A stretch of 64,000 bases of DNA. It comes from Solwaraspora sp. WMMD791 (lineage in GTDB: Bacteria > Actinomycetota > Actinomycetes > Mycobacteriales > Micromonosporaceae). Shown here in pieces: positions 36,178-44,357 of this stretch. The notes under the pieces were generated by a model. It ran no database searches, was not told the origin of the DNA, and saw nothing but the letters and a program-made list of their open reading frames with translations. The translations under genes and the position numbers were made by a program. Position 1 is the stretch's first letter, and every line of letters starts with the position of its first letter. The stretch lies in contig NZ_CP120737.1 of the NCBI RefSeq assembly GCF_029581195.1, positions 6,549,001-6,613,000 on the forward strand, in the 5' to 3' direction.

Positions 36178-36573
36178 GTGACCTACCCCAACCCGTACCA
36201 GTCAGGGCCGCAGCAGCCTCAGCACCCCGTGCCCACCTCGGGCCAGCCGTACCAGCAGGGCGGGTACCACCCCGCCCCCGGCCCCGGGGTGGCGGTGCCG
36301 AAGTCCGCCGGCGCTGCCGTCGCCCTGGAACTCGTGCCCGGCCTGTTCGGCATCTTCGGCATCGGCAACATCTATGCCGGCCGGATCCCCACCGGCATCG
36401 TGCTGATGGTGTCGTTCTGGGTGCTGTTCTGGATCAACGTACTGCTGACGTTCATCTTCATCGGCTGGCTGACCCTGCCGGCGACCTGGGTGGCGTACCT
36501 GATCGCCGGCCCGATCCTGGCGCTGCGCGCCACCGAGAAGCACAACTCCCGGCTGGCCGCCGGGTACCGCTGA
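36178..36573 (+). CDS. TM2-like small membrane protein
   Basis: 131 residues. A Pro/Gln/Gly/Tyr-rich N-terminal 45 residues (YQSGPQQPQHP type), then two hydrophobic segments with the pattern PGLFGIFGIGNIYAGRIPTG, IVLMVSFWVLFWINVLL and LPATWVAYLIAGPILALRA, close to the TM2 domain (Gly-rich first helix, Tyr-Gly turn). The role is unknown. GTG start. A strong hairpin (36597) separates it from the convergent ABC operon. Confidence 0.75.
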   Translation: MTYPNPYQSGPQQPQHPVPTSGQPYQQGGYHPAPGPGVAVPKSAGAAVALELVPGLFGIFGIGNIYAGRIPTGIVLMVSFWVLFWINVLLTFIFIGWLTLPATWVAYLIAGPILALRATEKHNSRLAAGYR

Positions 36574-36596
36574 AGCGTCGAGCGGACCCGGGGCGG

Positions 36597-36624
36597 CGCC
36601 GTCGGATCGGATGATCCGACGGCG
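36597..36624. terminator. bidirectional terminator hairpin
   Basis: Perfect 12-bp stem (36597-36608 with 36613-36624) and a 4-base loop between the convergent TM2-like gene and the ABC permease operon. A second, outer CCCGGGG/CCCCGGG pair can lengthen it. Confidence 0.7.
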
Positions 36625-36643
36625 ACACCCCGGGCCGCCCGCC

Positions 36644-37258
36644 TCACTGGTTCGGCGCTGTCTCCGTCGCCGGGCGCAGTGGGCAACCCCGCACCGTGTA
36701 CGCGACCAGGCCGGTCACCGCCAGCACGACCGCGCACACCGTCGCGGCGGCGGTGTCACCCGGCTGGATGAGCCAGGCGCCGAGCTGCATCCGGAGCTGT
36801 TCACTGGGCTCCATCCACGGCATGATCGCGACGAGGGTCCAGGTCAACGGCGCGATCCAGGACAACGCGGCCCCGAGCAGCGTGGCCCCGAGCGCGGTCA
36901 GCCCGAGCAGACCGACCGTGTTACGCACCACCACACCGAGCGGTTCGAACCGTGCCTCGGTCACCGTGGTGACCAGCAGCAGCGCGACGATCCCGGCGGC
37001 GGTGAGCAGCAGGTGGACGGCGCGCCGGACCGGCCAGCGGGCCGAGGCCGAATGGTCCAGAGCGTCGTCGGCACCGCTGAGCGTGGTGCCCAGCGCGACC
37101 GCCGCGATCAGCACGGTGACGCTGAGCATCCGGGCGTTGATCGTCTGCCCGTCGGCGAAGTACGGCCAGGTGACCCAGGCCAAGGCGCTGGCACCGGTCG
37201 CGACGACCGCGGCGAGCGGCACCCGGCGGGAGCGCAGGTACAGACCGACCCACCTCAT
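36644..37258 (-). CDS. ABC transporter membrane protein (second permease)
   Basis: 204 residues with five or six hydrophobic segments (RVPLAAVVATGASALAWVTW, AVHLLLTAAGIVALLLVTTV, TVGLLGLTALGATLLGAALS and others) and a short Arg-rich start MRWVGLYLRSRR. It is called a permease mainly from its place as last gene of an operon with an ATP-binding protein and another membrane protein. The ATG overlaps the upstream gene's stop (ATGA). Confidence 0.7.
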   Translation of the reverse strand: MRWVGLYLRSRRVPLAAVVATGASALAWVTWPYFADGQTINARMLSVTVLIAAVALGTTLSGADDALDHSASARWPVRRAVHLLLTAAGIVALLLVTTVTEARFEPLGVVVRNTVGLLGLTALGATLLGAALSWIAPLTWTLVAIMPWMEPSEQLRMQLGAWLIQPGDTAAATVCAVVLAVTGLVAYTVRGCPLRPATETAPNQ

Positions 37259-38667
37259 CGCGCACCGGCCATCAGGAGCTCCTCGAATCGGTCGTAGTCG
37301 CAGGCGAGGGCCGCCTCGCGGGCCTGCCCCACGAGCTGCCGCTGTTGCTCCGCCGGTAGCGCGGTCAACGCCTGGTACCCCGCCTCGACCTGCTGGCTGT
37401 CCTCGGGCCGGAACCAGTCCTCCCGGCGCGGCGGTTCGCCGGTCAGCCAGGCGGTCGCCACCGCCTTCGCATGGTAGGGTATGGGGTTGGAGAAAAAAGC
37501 CACCTGGCCGGGTATGCCGCCGCCCTCGTGGCAGTCCTGTGCCCACACTGACTCCAGCAGCCCCGCCCGGAAGTACCCGTCGCCGAGATCGACCTTCCCG
37601 CCCGAGGTGAACCCGGGCCAGTCAAAGACCAGGGTGTCCGCGTCGTGCCGTACCGCTGGCTGGTCCGGTGCCGCGTACTCGGCCAGTCGCGCGGTCTCCT
37701 CCGCGCGTACCGGCGGGTTGGGCAGCTTGGCCGCCGCGAGCGCGAGCGTCTCGCGGACCGGCCCGACGATGTCGGGCAGCGACGCCGCGTGTACCTTGCG
37801 GACACAGACCTGCGGGCCGTCGTCGTCGCAGACCAGCTCGGTGGCGGCGGGGTCGACGACCGCCGCCCCGTAGTAGCCGCCGGTGGGCAGCAGCGGCACC
37901 GCCACCGCGGCACCGAGCACAGCAGGCAGCACCGCCAGGGCGAGCAGGCTGCGGCGTGCGGTGCCGATCAGCAGCAGCGCGGTGCCGGCCAGCGCGGCCA
38001 ACCACATCGCCTGCAGGGCGCTTACCGAGGCCGGCAGGGTCTGCAGGTCGTCGAAGCCGCCGGGGAAAGCCGGAGTGAGCAGCAACGCGGACGGATCCGG
38101 CCGGGTCTTGACGAAGTTGGCGTCGTAGCCCGCCATGGAGACGAAGTCCGGCAGCAGCGCCACCACGGCGAACCCGACGACGGCCAGCACCGGCGCGGTG
38201 ACGATCCGGGGCACGGCCCGACCGGCGGCCATGCCGAGCCAACTGGCGGCGACCATGCCCAGCGCGCCGACCGCGACGATGCCGAACACGGTGGAGGAGA
38301 AGTAGGCGGCGGTCGGTGCCACCCAGATCGCCCCGACGGCGGTCGCCAACAGGTACACGACGACCATGACGGCGGCGTACCCGACGGCGAGCGGCAGGGT
38401 CCGTTGCCAGCGCGGGCGCACCGTGGTGGCGAACAACTCGCCGACCCGACCGCGCCGGTCACGGCGGCCCAGCCAGGCGCCGCCGGCCAGCGCCAGCGGG
38501 ATCAGCAGCAGCAGCGATCCCCGGCCGTACAGGGCCAGCTGGGTCCAGCGTCCGGCGAAGAACTGGGTCGACAGCAGGGTGAACGCCGCGCCGACCACCA
38601 GCAGCAGCAGCGCGATCCCGGGTACGGCGGTGCGGCGTACCTCCGTTTTCATGATCCGCCCCGTCAT
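37255..38667 (-). CDS. ABC transporter permease-like protein with large extracytoplasmic domain
   Basis: 470 residues. Six to seven hydrophobic segments within residues 1-275, then a soluble C-terminal part (about 280-470) with no membrane segment. The C-terminal part has cysteines at CDDDGPQVCVRK and CHEGGG and probably lies outside the membrane. There is no close family match that can be named. The ATG overlaps the stop of the ATP-binding protein gene (ATGA) and its own stop overlaps the next permease, giving strict coupling. Confidence 0.72.
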   Translation of the reverse strand: MTGRIMKTEVRRTAVPGIALLLLVVGAAFTLLSTQFFAGRWTQLALYGRGSLLLLIPLALAGGAWLGRRDRRGRVGELFATTVRPRWQRTLPLAVGYAAVMVVVYLLATAVGAIWVAPTAAYFSSTVFGIVAVGALGMVAASWLGMAAGRAVPRIVTAPVLAVVGFAVVALLPDFVSMAGYDANFVKTRPDPSALLLTPAFPGGFDDLQTLPASVSALQAMWLAALAGTALLLIGTARRSLLALAVLPAVLGAAVAVPLLPTGGYYGAAVVDPAATELVCDDDGPQVCVRKVHAASLPDIVGPVRETLALAAAKLPNPPVRAEETARLAEYAAPDQPAVRHDADTLVFDWPGFTSGGKVDLGDGYFRAGLLESVWAQDCHEGGGIPGQVAFFSNPIPYHAKAVATAWLTGEPPRREDWFRPEDSQQVEAGYQALTALPAEQQRQLVGQAREAALACDYDRFEELLMAGAR

Positions 38668-39467
38668 GCCGGCACCTTCCCGCGGTGCGCGCGCAGCAGC
38701 GCCGAGTAGCCGCGCTCGGTGGCGCTGTCCCCGGCGTCGCCGGCGCTGCCCTGCGCGGCCAGCTCGCCGCTGGTGCCCTGCCAGACCAGCTGGCCCTCGC
38801 TGACCAGCACCACGTCGGTGCAGGCTGCGGCGACGTCCTCGACCAGGTGGGTGGAGACCAGCACGCAGCTGTCCGAGCCGATTTCGCGCAGCAGCTCCCG
38901 GAAGTCCAGCCGCTGCTCCGGGTCCAGACCGACGGTCGGCTCGTCGAGCAGCAGTACCTCTGGGTCGTTGACGATCGCCTGGGCGATCCCGGCCCGGCGC
39001 AGCATCCCGCCGGAGAGCGTCTTCAACTTGGAGTCGGCCCGGCTGGTCAGCCCGACCCGGTCGACGGCCCGCTGCACGGCGCCGGGAACGGTCGCCTTCG
39101 GCATCTCCTTCAGCCAGGCCATGTACTCGACGAACTCCCGCACAGTGAAGCGCGGGTAGAAGCCGAAGTGCTGCGGCAGGTAGCCCAGACGTTGCCGGAC
39201 CCGACGCAGGTCCGCCCGGCTGGTCATCTCCTCACCGAGCAGGGACAGCCGGCCGCCGGCCGGCTTCAGCACTGTCGCGAGGGCCCGCATCAGAGTCGTC
39301 TTCCCGGCGCCGTTCGGGCCGAGCAGGCCGTGTACGCCGGTACCCAACGCCAGGTCCAGCCCGTTGACGGCAAGGTGCCGGCCGGCCCGGACAACCAGGC
39401 GCTCGGCGTGCACCGCCCACGCGTACGTGGACGGTGCGGTCTCCGCCGCGCTGACCGCACGCATCAT
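38664..39467 (-). CDS. ABC transporter ATP-binding protein
   Basis: Cytoplasmic ATPase of an ABC-2 type exporter. Walker A GPNGAGKTT at about residues 50-58, Q-loop YLPQHFGF, signature LSGGML, Walker B VLLLDEPTVGLD and H-loop STHLVED are all present. It has 267 residues. AAAGGAGAG lies 5-13 bases before the start codons; two ATG codons in a row at 39467 and 39464. It is first of the three transporter genes and lies 107 bases after the anti-sigma gene, probably on the same transcript. Substrate unknown. Confidence 0.93.
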   Translation of the reverse strand: MMRAVSAAETAPSTYAWAVHAERLVVRAGRHLAVNGLDLALGTGVHGLLGPNGAGKTTLMRALATVLKPAGGRLSLLGEEMTSRADLRRVRQRLGYLPQHFGFYPRFTVREFVEYMAWLKEMPKATVPGAVQRAVDRVGLTSRADSKLKTLSGGMLRRAGIAQAIVNDPEVLLLDEPTVGLDPEQRLDFRELLREIGSDSCVLVSTHLVEDVAAACTDVVLVSEGQLVWQGTSGELAAQGSAGDAGDSATERGYSALLRAHRGKVPA

Positions 39468-39573
39468 TGCTCTCTCCTTTGGTGGAAACTCATGGTGCCT
39501 GGCGGACCACCGCCAGTTGGGACAACGGAACCGATCGGCCGTACGTGCGTAGGGCCCGGTCGGCGTCGTGAAG

Positions 39574-40383
39574 TCAGAACCGGTCGGACGAGATCCGGTC
39601 GAGGCGCAGCCGGTTGTGGTCGCTGGCCCGTACGACCGTCACGGCCACCAACGCCACGGTGGCCAGCGCCCAGCCGGGCCAGCTACCGGATTTCAGGATG
39701 ACCGGGAGCTGCTGGTCGACCAGGCTGGGCAGGATCACCCCGACCGACCAGACGACCGCCAACCCGAGTGCGGCCCGGTCCACGCCGACCAGCCCGCCCA
39801 GCGCCAGCGCGCCGGCGGTGAAGGCCAGACCGGGCAGCAGCCACAGCGCGGGGGACTGCCCGGTCGACCAGCCGGCCGCCGCGAGTACCGGCACGACCAC
39901 GGTCAGCACCGCGAGGGTGCGGCGCAGCAGCAACGACAGCCCGGTCCGGGGCATCGTCGCCACCAACTCCCAGGCCGGGTCGGTCCGGCGGCTCCACGCC
40001 GCGGCCACCGGCAGCAGTGGAGCCACCGGAGCGACCAGCAGCACCAGCGAGGGCAGGCTGGCGAAGGTCGTTTCGAACAGGACCGCGATCAGCATCAACG
40101 CCCCGGCGGTGGCCAGCCAGGGGAGGATTCGCGCGGCGAACCCGGTACGCCGCAGCCAGCGACGGCGTACCGGTGTCGGTCCGGCCTCGATCCCGGCCGC
40201 GACGCCGACGGCCACCCGGTCGAGCAGTTGCCGGTCGGCCTGGCCGACGGTGTCGGACAGCTGCGCCCGGCAGGAGGCGCAGGACTCCAGGTGGGCTTCG
40301 ACCGCCCAGACGGTCGCGTCGTCGACCCGGGGGTCACCGGACGCGTAGCGGGAGATGAGGGTAAGGGTGGGGTGGATGGTCAT
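39574..40383 (-). CDS. membrane anti-sigma factor with zinc-finger motif
   Basis: Likely sequesters the ECF sigma encoded directly upstream. The cytoplasmic N-terminus has the ZAS motif H31-x3-C35-x2-C38 (HLESCASC). It is followed by about six hydrophobic segments, more than the single one of classical anti-sigmas. 269 residues. The ATG overlaps the sigma stop (ATGA). The ABC exporter genes follow, suggesting that the signal sensed relates to the exported compound or to membrane stress. Confidence 0.85.
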   Translation of the reverse strand: MTIHPTLTLISRYASGDPRVDDATVWAVEAHLESCASCRAQLSDTVGQADRQLLDRVAVGVAAGIEAGPTPVRRRWLRRTGFAARILPWLATAGALMLIAVLFETTFASLPSLVLLVAPVAPLLPVAAAWSRRTDPAWELVATMPRTGLSLLLRRTLAVLTVVVPVLAAAGWSTGQSPALWLLPGLAFTAGALALGGLVGVDRAALGLAVVWSVGVILPSLVDQQLPVILKSGSWPGWALATVALVAVTVVRASDHNRLRLDRISSDRF

Positions 40384-40931
40384 GACAACGCCTCCCGTAG
40401 CGCGATCCGGGCCCGCCGCGCGTACGTCTTCACGGTCCCTTCCGGCATGCCGAGCAGCACCGAGGTCTCCCGCGTGGTCAGACCGTCGAGCACCATCGCG
40501 CGCAGCACCTGACGCAGGTTGGTCGGCAGCGCCAGCAGCGCCTGCTCCAGGTCGGCGTTCATCCGGCCGGCCAGCGCCTCGTCCTCGGCCGCTGGGGCGA
40601 CGATGGTGGCCGTCTGCACCGCCGGGACCCGTTCCCGGCGGGCGCGGGCGCGGAACGCGTCGACCAGCCGGCGGGCGGCGATGGTCCACAGCCAGCCGAC
40701 CGCACTGCCCTTGGCAGCGTCCTGGGCCTGGCTGCCGGCCGACCGCCACACCGCGAGGTAGGTGTCCTGCAGCACCTCGGCGACCATGTCGTCGTCGGCG
40801 CACCGCCGGCGTAGCCGAGCGGTCAACCACGGCGACGTCCGGCGGTACAGCTCGTCGAAGGCCCGCCGATCGCCGCGGGCGATGCGGCGCAGCAGTTCAC
40901 CCTCGTCGAGTGCGTCCAGGCTCCGTCTCAC
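40380..40931 (-). CDS. ECF RNA polymerase sigma factor
   Basis: Alternative sigma factor. Region 2 spans DRRAFDELYRRTSPWLTARL, VAEVLQDTYLAVWRSAGS and GWLWTIAARRLVDAFRARAR. Region 4 spans LPTNLRQVLRAMVLDGLTTR and ETSVLLGMPEGTVKTYARRA. The GTG at 40931 gives 183 residues, normal for the family. The frame is open further upstream into non-conserved sequence. A TTG three codons upstream is possible. It is followed by the overlapping anti-sigma gene. A Crp-like site lies about 46 bases upstream. Confidence 0.9.
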   Translation of the reverse strand: MRRSLDALDEGELLRRIARGDRRAFDELYRRTSPWLTARLRRRCADDDMVAEVLQDTYLAVWRSAGSQAQDAAKGSAVGWLWTIAARRLVDAFRARARRERVPAVQTATIVAPAAEDEALAGRMNADLEQALLALPTNLRQVLRAMVLDGLTTRETSVLLGMPEGTVKTYARRARIALREALS

Positions 40932-40976
40932 AACAGGCAAGACGATCCGTGTCGCCGCCGCGGTTTTCCATCGTGC

Positions 40977-40990
40977 GTGACTCGGGTCAC
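40977..40990. promoter_or_regulatory. Crp-like palindrome between sigma and repeat-protein genes
   Basis: GTGACTCGGGTCAC fits the GTG-N6-GNCAC pattern described for Streptomyces Crp on both strands, and reads TGTGA-N6-TCACG on the minus strand. It is centred between the divergent sigma and secreted-protein genes. Confidence 0.4.
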
Positions 40991-40995
40991 ATTTT

Positions 40996-42333
40996 GTGGA
41001 GGTGGCTACGCTGGGTGGCCTACCTGGGGGTGTGCCGTTGCCTGATCGGATTCTCGCGGCCCTGACCGTCGCGTCGGTCGGAGTCGTGTCGCTGACCCTG
41101 CTGGCGGTGACCCCGGCCGCCGCACGCCCGGAAGTGACCCCGGCCGCCGCACGCCCGGCGGTGACCCCGGCCGGGGACGGGCAGCCCGCCCTGGCCGGGC
41201 AGTGGCGGACCGCCGGACTCGGTGGCCCGGCACCGGACCGCCTTACCACCCGCATCGTCGGGGCCGTCACCGTGACGGACACCCCGACCGCCGTGCAGCG
41301 GCCATACGTGTTCAGCATCGTCGGCGGCAACCTGCACGCCACCTGGTCCAGCGGAGCCGGGACGGCGGACCCCGGCTGGACCTGGACGACCATCGGCGCT
41401 CCCGGCACCCGGGTCGTCGACGGGGCCGACGTGATCACCGTGCAGACCTCGCCGGGCGGCCCGACCCGACCGTACGTCTTCGTCCGCACCGACGACGGCC
41501 GGCTCTGGCTGGCGTCGGGAATGGGCTCGGTCTGGAACTGGCGGGACCTGGGCACCCCGCCGGGCACGACGGTCATGCGTACGGTGGGCGCGGTCGCCGT
41601 CCGCGACGGCGTCGGTGCCGCCCAACGGCCGTACGTCTTCGTCACCGGCTGGGACGGTCGACTCTGGCTCGCCTGGTGGGACGGTGCCCGCTGGCGGTGG
41701 GACGACCGGGGCACCCCGGCGGTCGACGCCTTCACCTCGATCGGCCAGGAGCAGGTCGTCGGGGTGGCGCTGCGGCGGGCGTCGGCGACCAGCGCGGAAC
41801 ACCCGCAGGCGTTCCTGCTCGACCGGCACGGCGACCTGTGGCGGCACGGCTGGCACGGCAGCGGCTGGGCGTGGACGAACCACGGCACACCGCAGGACCG
41901 GCCCCTGGCGTACGGCGTCGCGGCGGTGACCACCAGCGCCGCCGACGGCGCGTCGCGGCCGTACGCCTACGTCGGCCGGTACGGCTGGATGTTCTCGCTG
42001 TCGTTGGCGGACGGCGGGTGGCGGTGGGTCGACCACGGTGTGGCCGGAGTCGAGGGCAACCTCATCTCGGCCGGAGCGGTCGCGCCCGCCGGCAGCGACG
42101 AGCCGCCGTACGTCTTCGTCACCGGCGTGGCCGGCGGGCCGATCGCGGTGAACGGGCTCGACGGGAGCGTGGCGTCGTGGGCCGTGTTCGGTGGCACCGA
42201 CGCGGCCGACCTCTGGCCGCGCGGCGGGGCGGCGACGACCGTACGGGACGACCCGGCCGGGCCGGACCGGCCGTACGTCTTCTACTGGTCCCGCCAGCAG
42301 CCGGCCCAGTTGACCGTCCTGTGGCGAAGTTGA
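40996..42333 (+). CDS. secreted repeat protein, probably beta-propeller, unknown function
   Basis: Exported protein of about 430-445 residues. A signal peptide around DRILAALTVASVGVVSLTLL ends near the TPAAARP repeats. The mature part has at least five repeats of about 55-65 residues with the pattern RPYVF...DGRLWLA...W.W.DLGTP, a layout like lectin or sialidase-type beta-propellers. No catalytic motif seen. Start uncertain: GTG codons at 40996, 41002 and 41032 are in frame. The last gives the most normal signal peptide. Confidence 0.7.
   Translation: MEVATLGGLPGGVPLPDRILAALTVASVGVVSLTLLAVTPAAARPEVTPAAARPAVTPAGDGQPALAGQWRTAGLGGPAPDRLTTRIVGAVTVTDTPTAVQRPYVFSIVGGNLHATWSSGAGTADPGWTWTTIGAPGTRVVDGADVITVQTSPGGPTRPYVFVRTDDGRLWLASGMGSVWNWRDLGTPPGTTVMRTVGAVAVRDGVGAAQRPYVFVTGWDGRLWLAWWDGARWRWDDRGTPAVDAFTSIGQEQVVGVALRRASATSAEHPQAFLLDRHGDLWRHGWHGSGWAWTNHGTPQDRPLAYGVAAVTTSAADGASRPYAYVGRYGWMFSLSLADGGWRWVDHGVAGVEGNLISAGAVAPAGSDEPPYVFVTGVAGGPIAVNGLDGSVASWAVFGGTDAADLWPRGGAATTVRDDPAGPDRPYVFYWSRQQPAQLTVLWRS
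41107..41173. repeat. 27-bp tandem repeat inside the repeat-protein gene
   Basis: A unit beginning GTGACCCCGGCCGCCGCACG occurs at 41107 and 41134, then partially at 41161. It encodes TPAAARPEV / TPAAARPAV / TPAG right after the signal peptide, so copy number may vary without breaking the frame. Confidence 0.75.
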
Positions 42334-42366
42334 GAACCAGGTAACCCGAGAACATGGAGGAGCGGG

Positions 42367-42777
42367 ATGTCACCGGTGGCCGACCGCGTCGAGATCGCCG
42401 AACTGGTCGCCCGGCTCGCCCGGGCACAGGACCAGCGGCGCTTCGACGACCTGCGCAGCGTCTACACCCCGGACGCCGCGACCAGCAGCCCACGTGGCGA
42501 GCTGCGGGGGATCGACCAGATCATCGAGGGCTTCCGGCGGACCAGCCCGGCCGACGAGGGCATCCAGCACCTCAACACCGACGTGGTGGTCGACCTCGAC
42601 GCTGACGGCGACCGGGCCGAAGTCGACACCCACCAGCTCGTCTACTTCTTCCGGCCCGGTGAGGCCCCGTACCGGACTGCCGGGGTACGGGCCCACTACG
42701 TCGCCGCCCGGACACCCGACGGATGGCGGTTCACCAGTGCCCGGATCGTGCCGGTCTGGCAGCACGTCGCCGGATGA
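42367..42777 (+). CDS. SnoaL-like / NTF2-fold protein
   Basis: 136-residue cytoplasmic protein with the NTF2-like fold used by SnoaL-type cyclases, dehydratases and small ligand-binding proteins. It begins VADRVEIAELVARLARAQDQ, continues RRFDDLRSVYTPDAA, and ends in AHYVAARTPDGWRFTSARI, then VPVWQ, typical of the SnoaL_4 group. Function not assignable. GGAGG lies 7 bases before the ATG. It is 33 bases after the repeat-protein gene, possibly the same transcript. Confidence 0.82.
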   Translation: MSPVADRVEIAELVARLARAQDQRRFDDLRSVYTPDAATSSPRGELRGIDQIIEGFRRTSPADEGIQHLNTDVVVDLDADGDRAEVDTHQLVYFFRPGEAPYRTAGVRAHYVAARTPDGWRFTSARIVPVWQHVAG

Positions 42778-42884
42778 GCCCGGTCACCCGGCGTCGGGCT
42801 CTCGCGGCGCGCCGGGCCCGGTGCGTAGAGTCTCAGGTCGCATCGGCGACGCGGTGACGTGACAGGGACGAGACGGGTACGGGC

Positions 42885-44357
42885 ATGACGGTGGACGACG
42901 TACGACCGGATGGTGATCCGGCCCCGACCGGGGTCGACCCGGCGCAGCTGGCGGTCTGCCTCGACGTCATCGAGGCGCTGTCGGCGCTGCCGTCCGACCA
43001 CCCGGACGTGGTACGGGTGCAGCGGGCCACCGCCAAGCTGTACAAATCGGTCAAGCTGCGGCGGCGGGCCGAGAAACGGGAGGAAGTCCTCACCGCCGAC
43101 CGGGCCGTCACCGCCGCCACCGCCACCGGGGCACCCGGGCGGATCGACGACGAGACCAAGGGCATTCCGTTGGTGTCGTCGACCGTCGGCGCCACCGCCG
43201 GCATCCTGCGCCAACCCCGCGCCTGCTACATCTGCAAGGAGCGCTACCGCGAGGTCGACGCCTTCTACCACCAGCTCTGCCCGCCGTGCGCCAAGCTCAA
43301 CCACGAGCGCCGCGACGCCCGCACCGACCTGACCGGCCGCCGGGCGCTGCTCACCGGCGGCCGGGCCAAGATCGGCATGTACATCGCGCTGCGGCTGCTC
43401 CGCGACGGTGCGCACACCACGATCACCACCCGGTTCCCGCAGGATGCCGCCCGTCGGTTCGCCGCCATGGACGACAGCGACCAGTGGCTGCACCGGCTGC
43501 GCATTCTCGGCGTCGATCTGCGCGACCCGGCCCAGGTGATCGCGGTCGCCGACTCGGTCGCCGCCCAGGGCCCGCTGGACATTCTGATCAACAACGCGGC
43601 CCAGACGGTCCGGCGCAGCCCCGGCGCGTACGCCCACCTGGTCGCCGCCGAGTCGGCACCGCTGCCCGACGGCCCGCTGCCGGAGATCGTCAGCTTCTCC
43701 TCGACCGGCGGTCGGGGCAGCGCCGCGACGGCGATCGCCGCCGGGCAGCCGCAGGCGTCGGCGATCACCCCGCAGGCGCTCACCGCGCTGGCGTTGACCA
43801 GCGGCTCGGCCACCCCGGACCGGATCGCCCTGGCCACCGCGATCGACGCCGGTGGGCTGGTGCCGGACCTCGACCCGGTGAACAGCTGGGTACAGCGGGT
43901 GCACGAGGTCGACGCGGTGGAGCTGCTGGAGGTGCAGCTGTGCAACTCCGTCGCGCCGTTCATCCTGATCAGCCGGCTGCGCCCGACGATGGCCGCCGCA
44001 CCGGCCCGGCGCAAGTACGTGGTGAACGTCTCCGCGATGGAGGGGGTGTTCAGCCGGGGGTACAAAGGTCCCGGCCACCCGCACACCAACATGGCCAAGG
44101 CCGCGCTGAACATGCTGACCCGCACCAGCGCGCGGGAGATGCTGACCGACGGCATCCTGATGACCGCCGTCGACACCGGCTGGATCACCGACGAGCGGCC
44201 GCATCCGACGAAGATGCGCCTGGCCGACGAGGGCTTCCACGCGCCCCTGGATCTGGTCGACGGTGCCGCCCGCGTGTACGACCCGATCGTGCGGGGCGAG
44301 CAGGGCGAGGACCTGTTCGGCTGCTTCCTGAAGGACTACGCCCCCGCCGCCTGGTAG
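42885..44357 (+). CDS. short-chain dehydrogenase-like protein with N-terminal zinc ribbon
   Basis: 490 residues. A leading helical region (about 20-75) is followed by a four-cysteine zinc ribbon, C114-x2-C117 and C132-x2-C135 (CYIC ... CPPC). An SDR Rossmann domain runs from about residue 150. The nucleotide motif is TGGRAKIGMYIALRLL and the NNAAQT strand is present. The catalytic Tyr-x3-Lys is altered: the lysine is in NMAKAAL, but the tyrosine position is Thr (HTNMAK). An insertion of about 70 residues follows the NNAAQT block. Substrate unknown. Its end overlaps the convergent glycosyltransferase gene by 22 bases. Confidence 0.85.
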   Translation: MTVDDVRPDGDPAPTGVDPAQLAVCLDVIEALSALPSDHPDVVRVQRATAKLYKSVKLRRRAEKREEVLTADRAVTAATATGAPGRIDDETKGIPLVSSTVGATAGILRQPRACYICKERYREVDAFYHQLCPPCAKLNHERRDARTDLTGRRALLTGGRAKIGMYIALRLLRDGAHTTITTRFPQDAARRFAAMDDSDQWLHRLRILGVDLRDPAQVIAVADSVAAQGPLDILINNAAQTVRRSPGAYAHLVAAESAPLPDGPLPEIVSFSSTGGRGSAATAIAAGQPQASAITPQALTALALTSGSATPDRIALATAIDAGGLVPDLDPVNSWVQRVHEVDAVELLEVQLCNSVAPFILISRLRPTMAAAPARRKYVVNVSAMEGVFSRGYKGPGHPHTNMAKAALNMLTRTSAREMLTDGILMTAVDTGWITDERPHPTKMRLADEGFHAPLDLVDGAARVYDPIVRGEQGEDLFGCFLKDYAPAAW

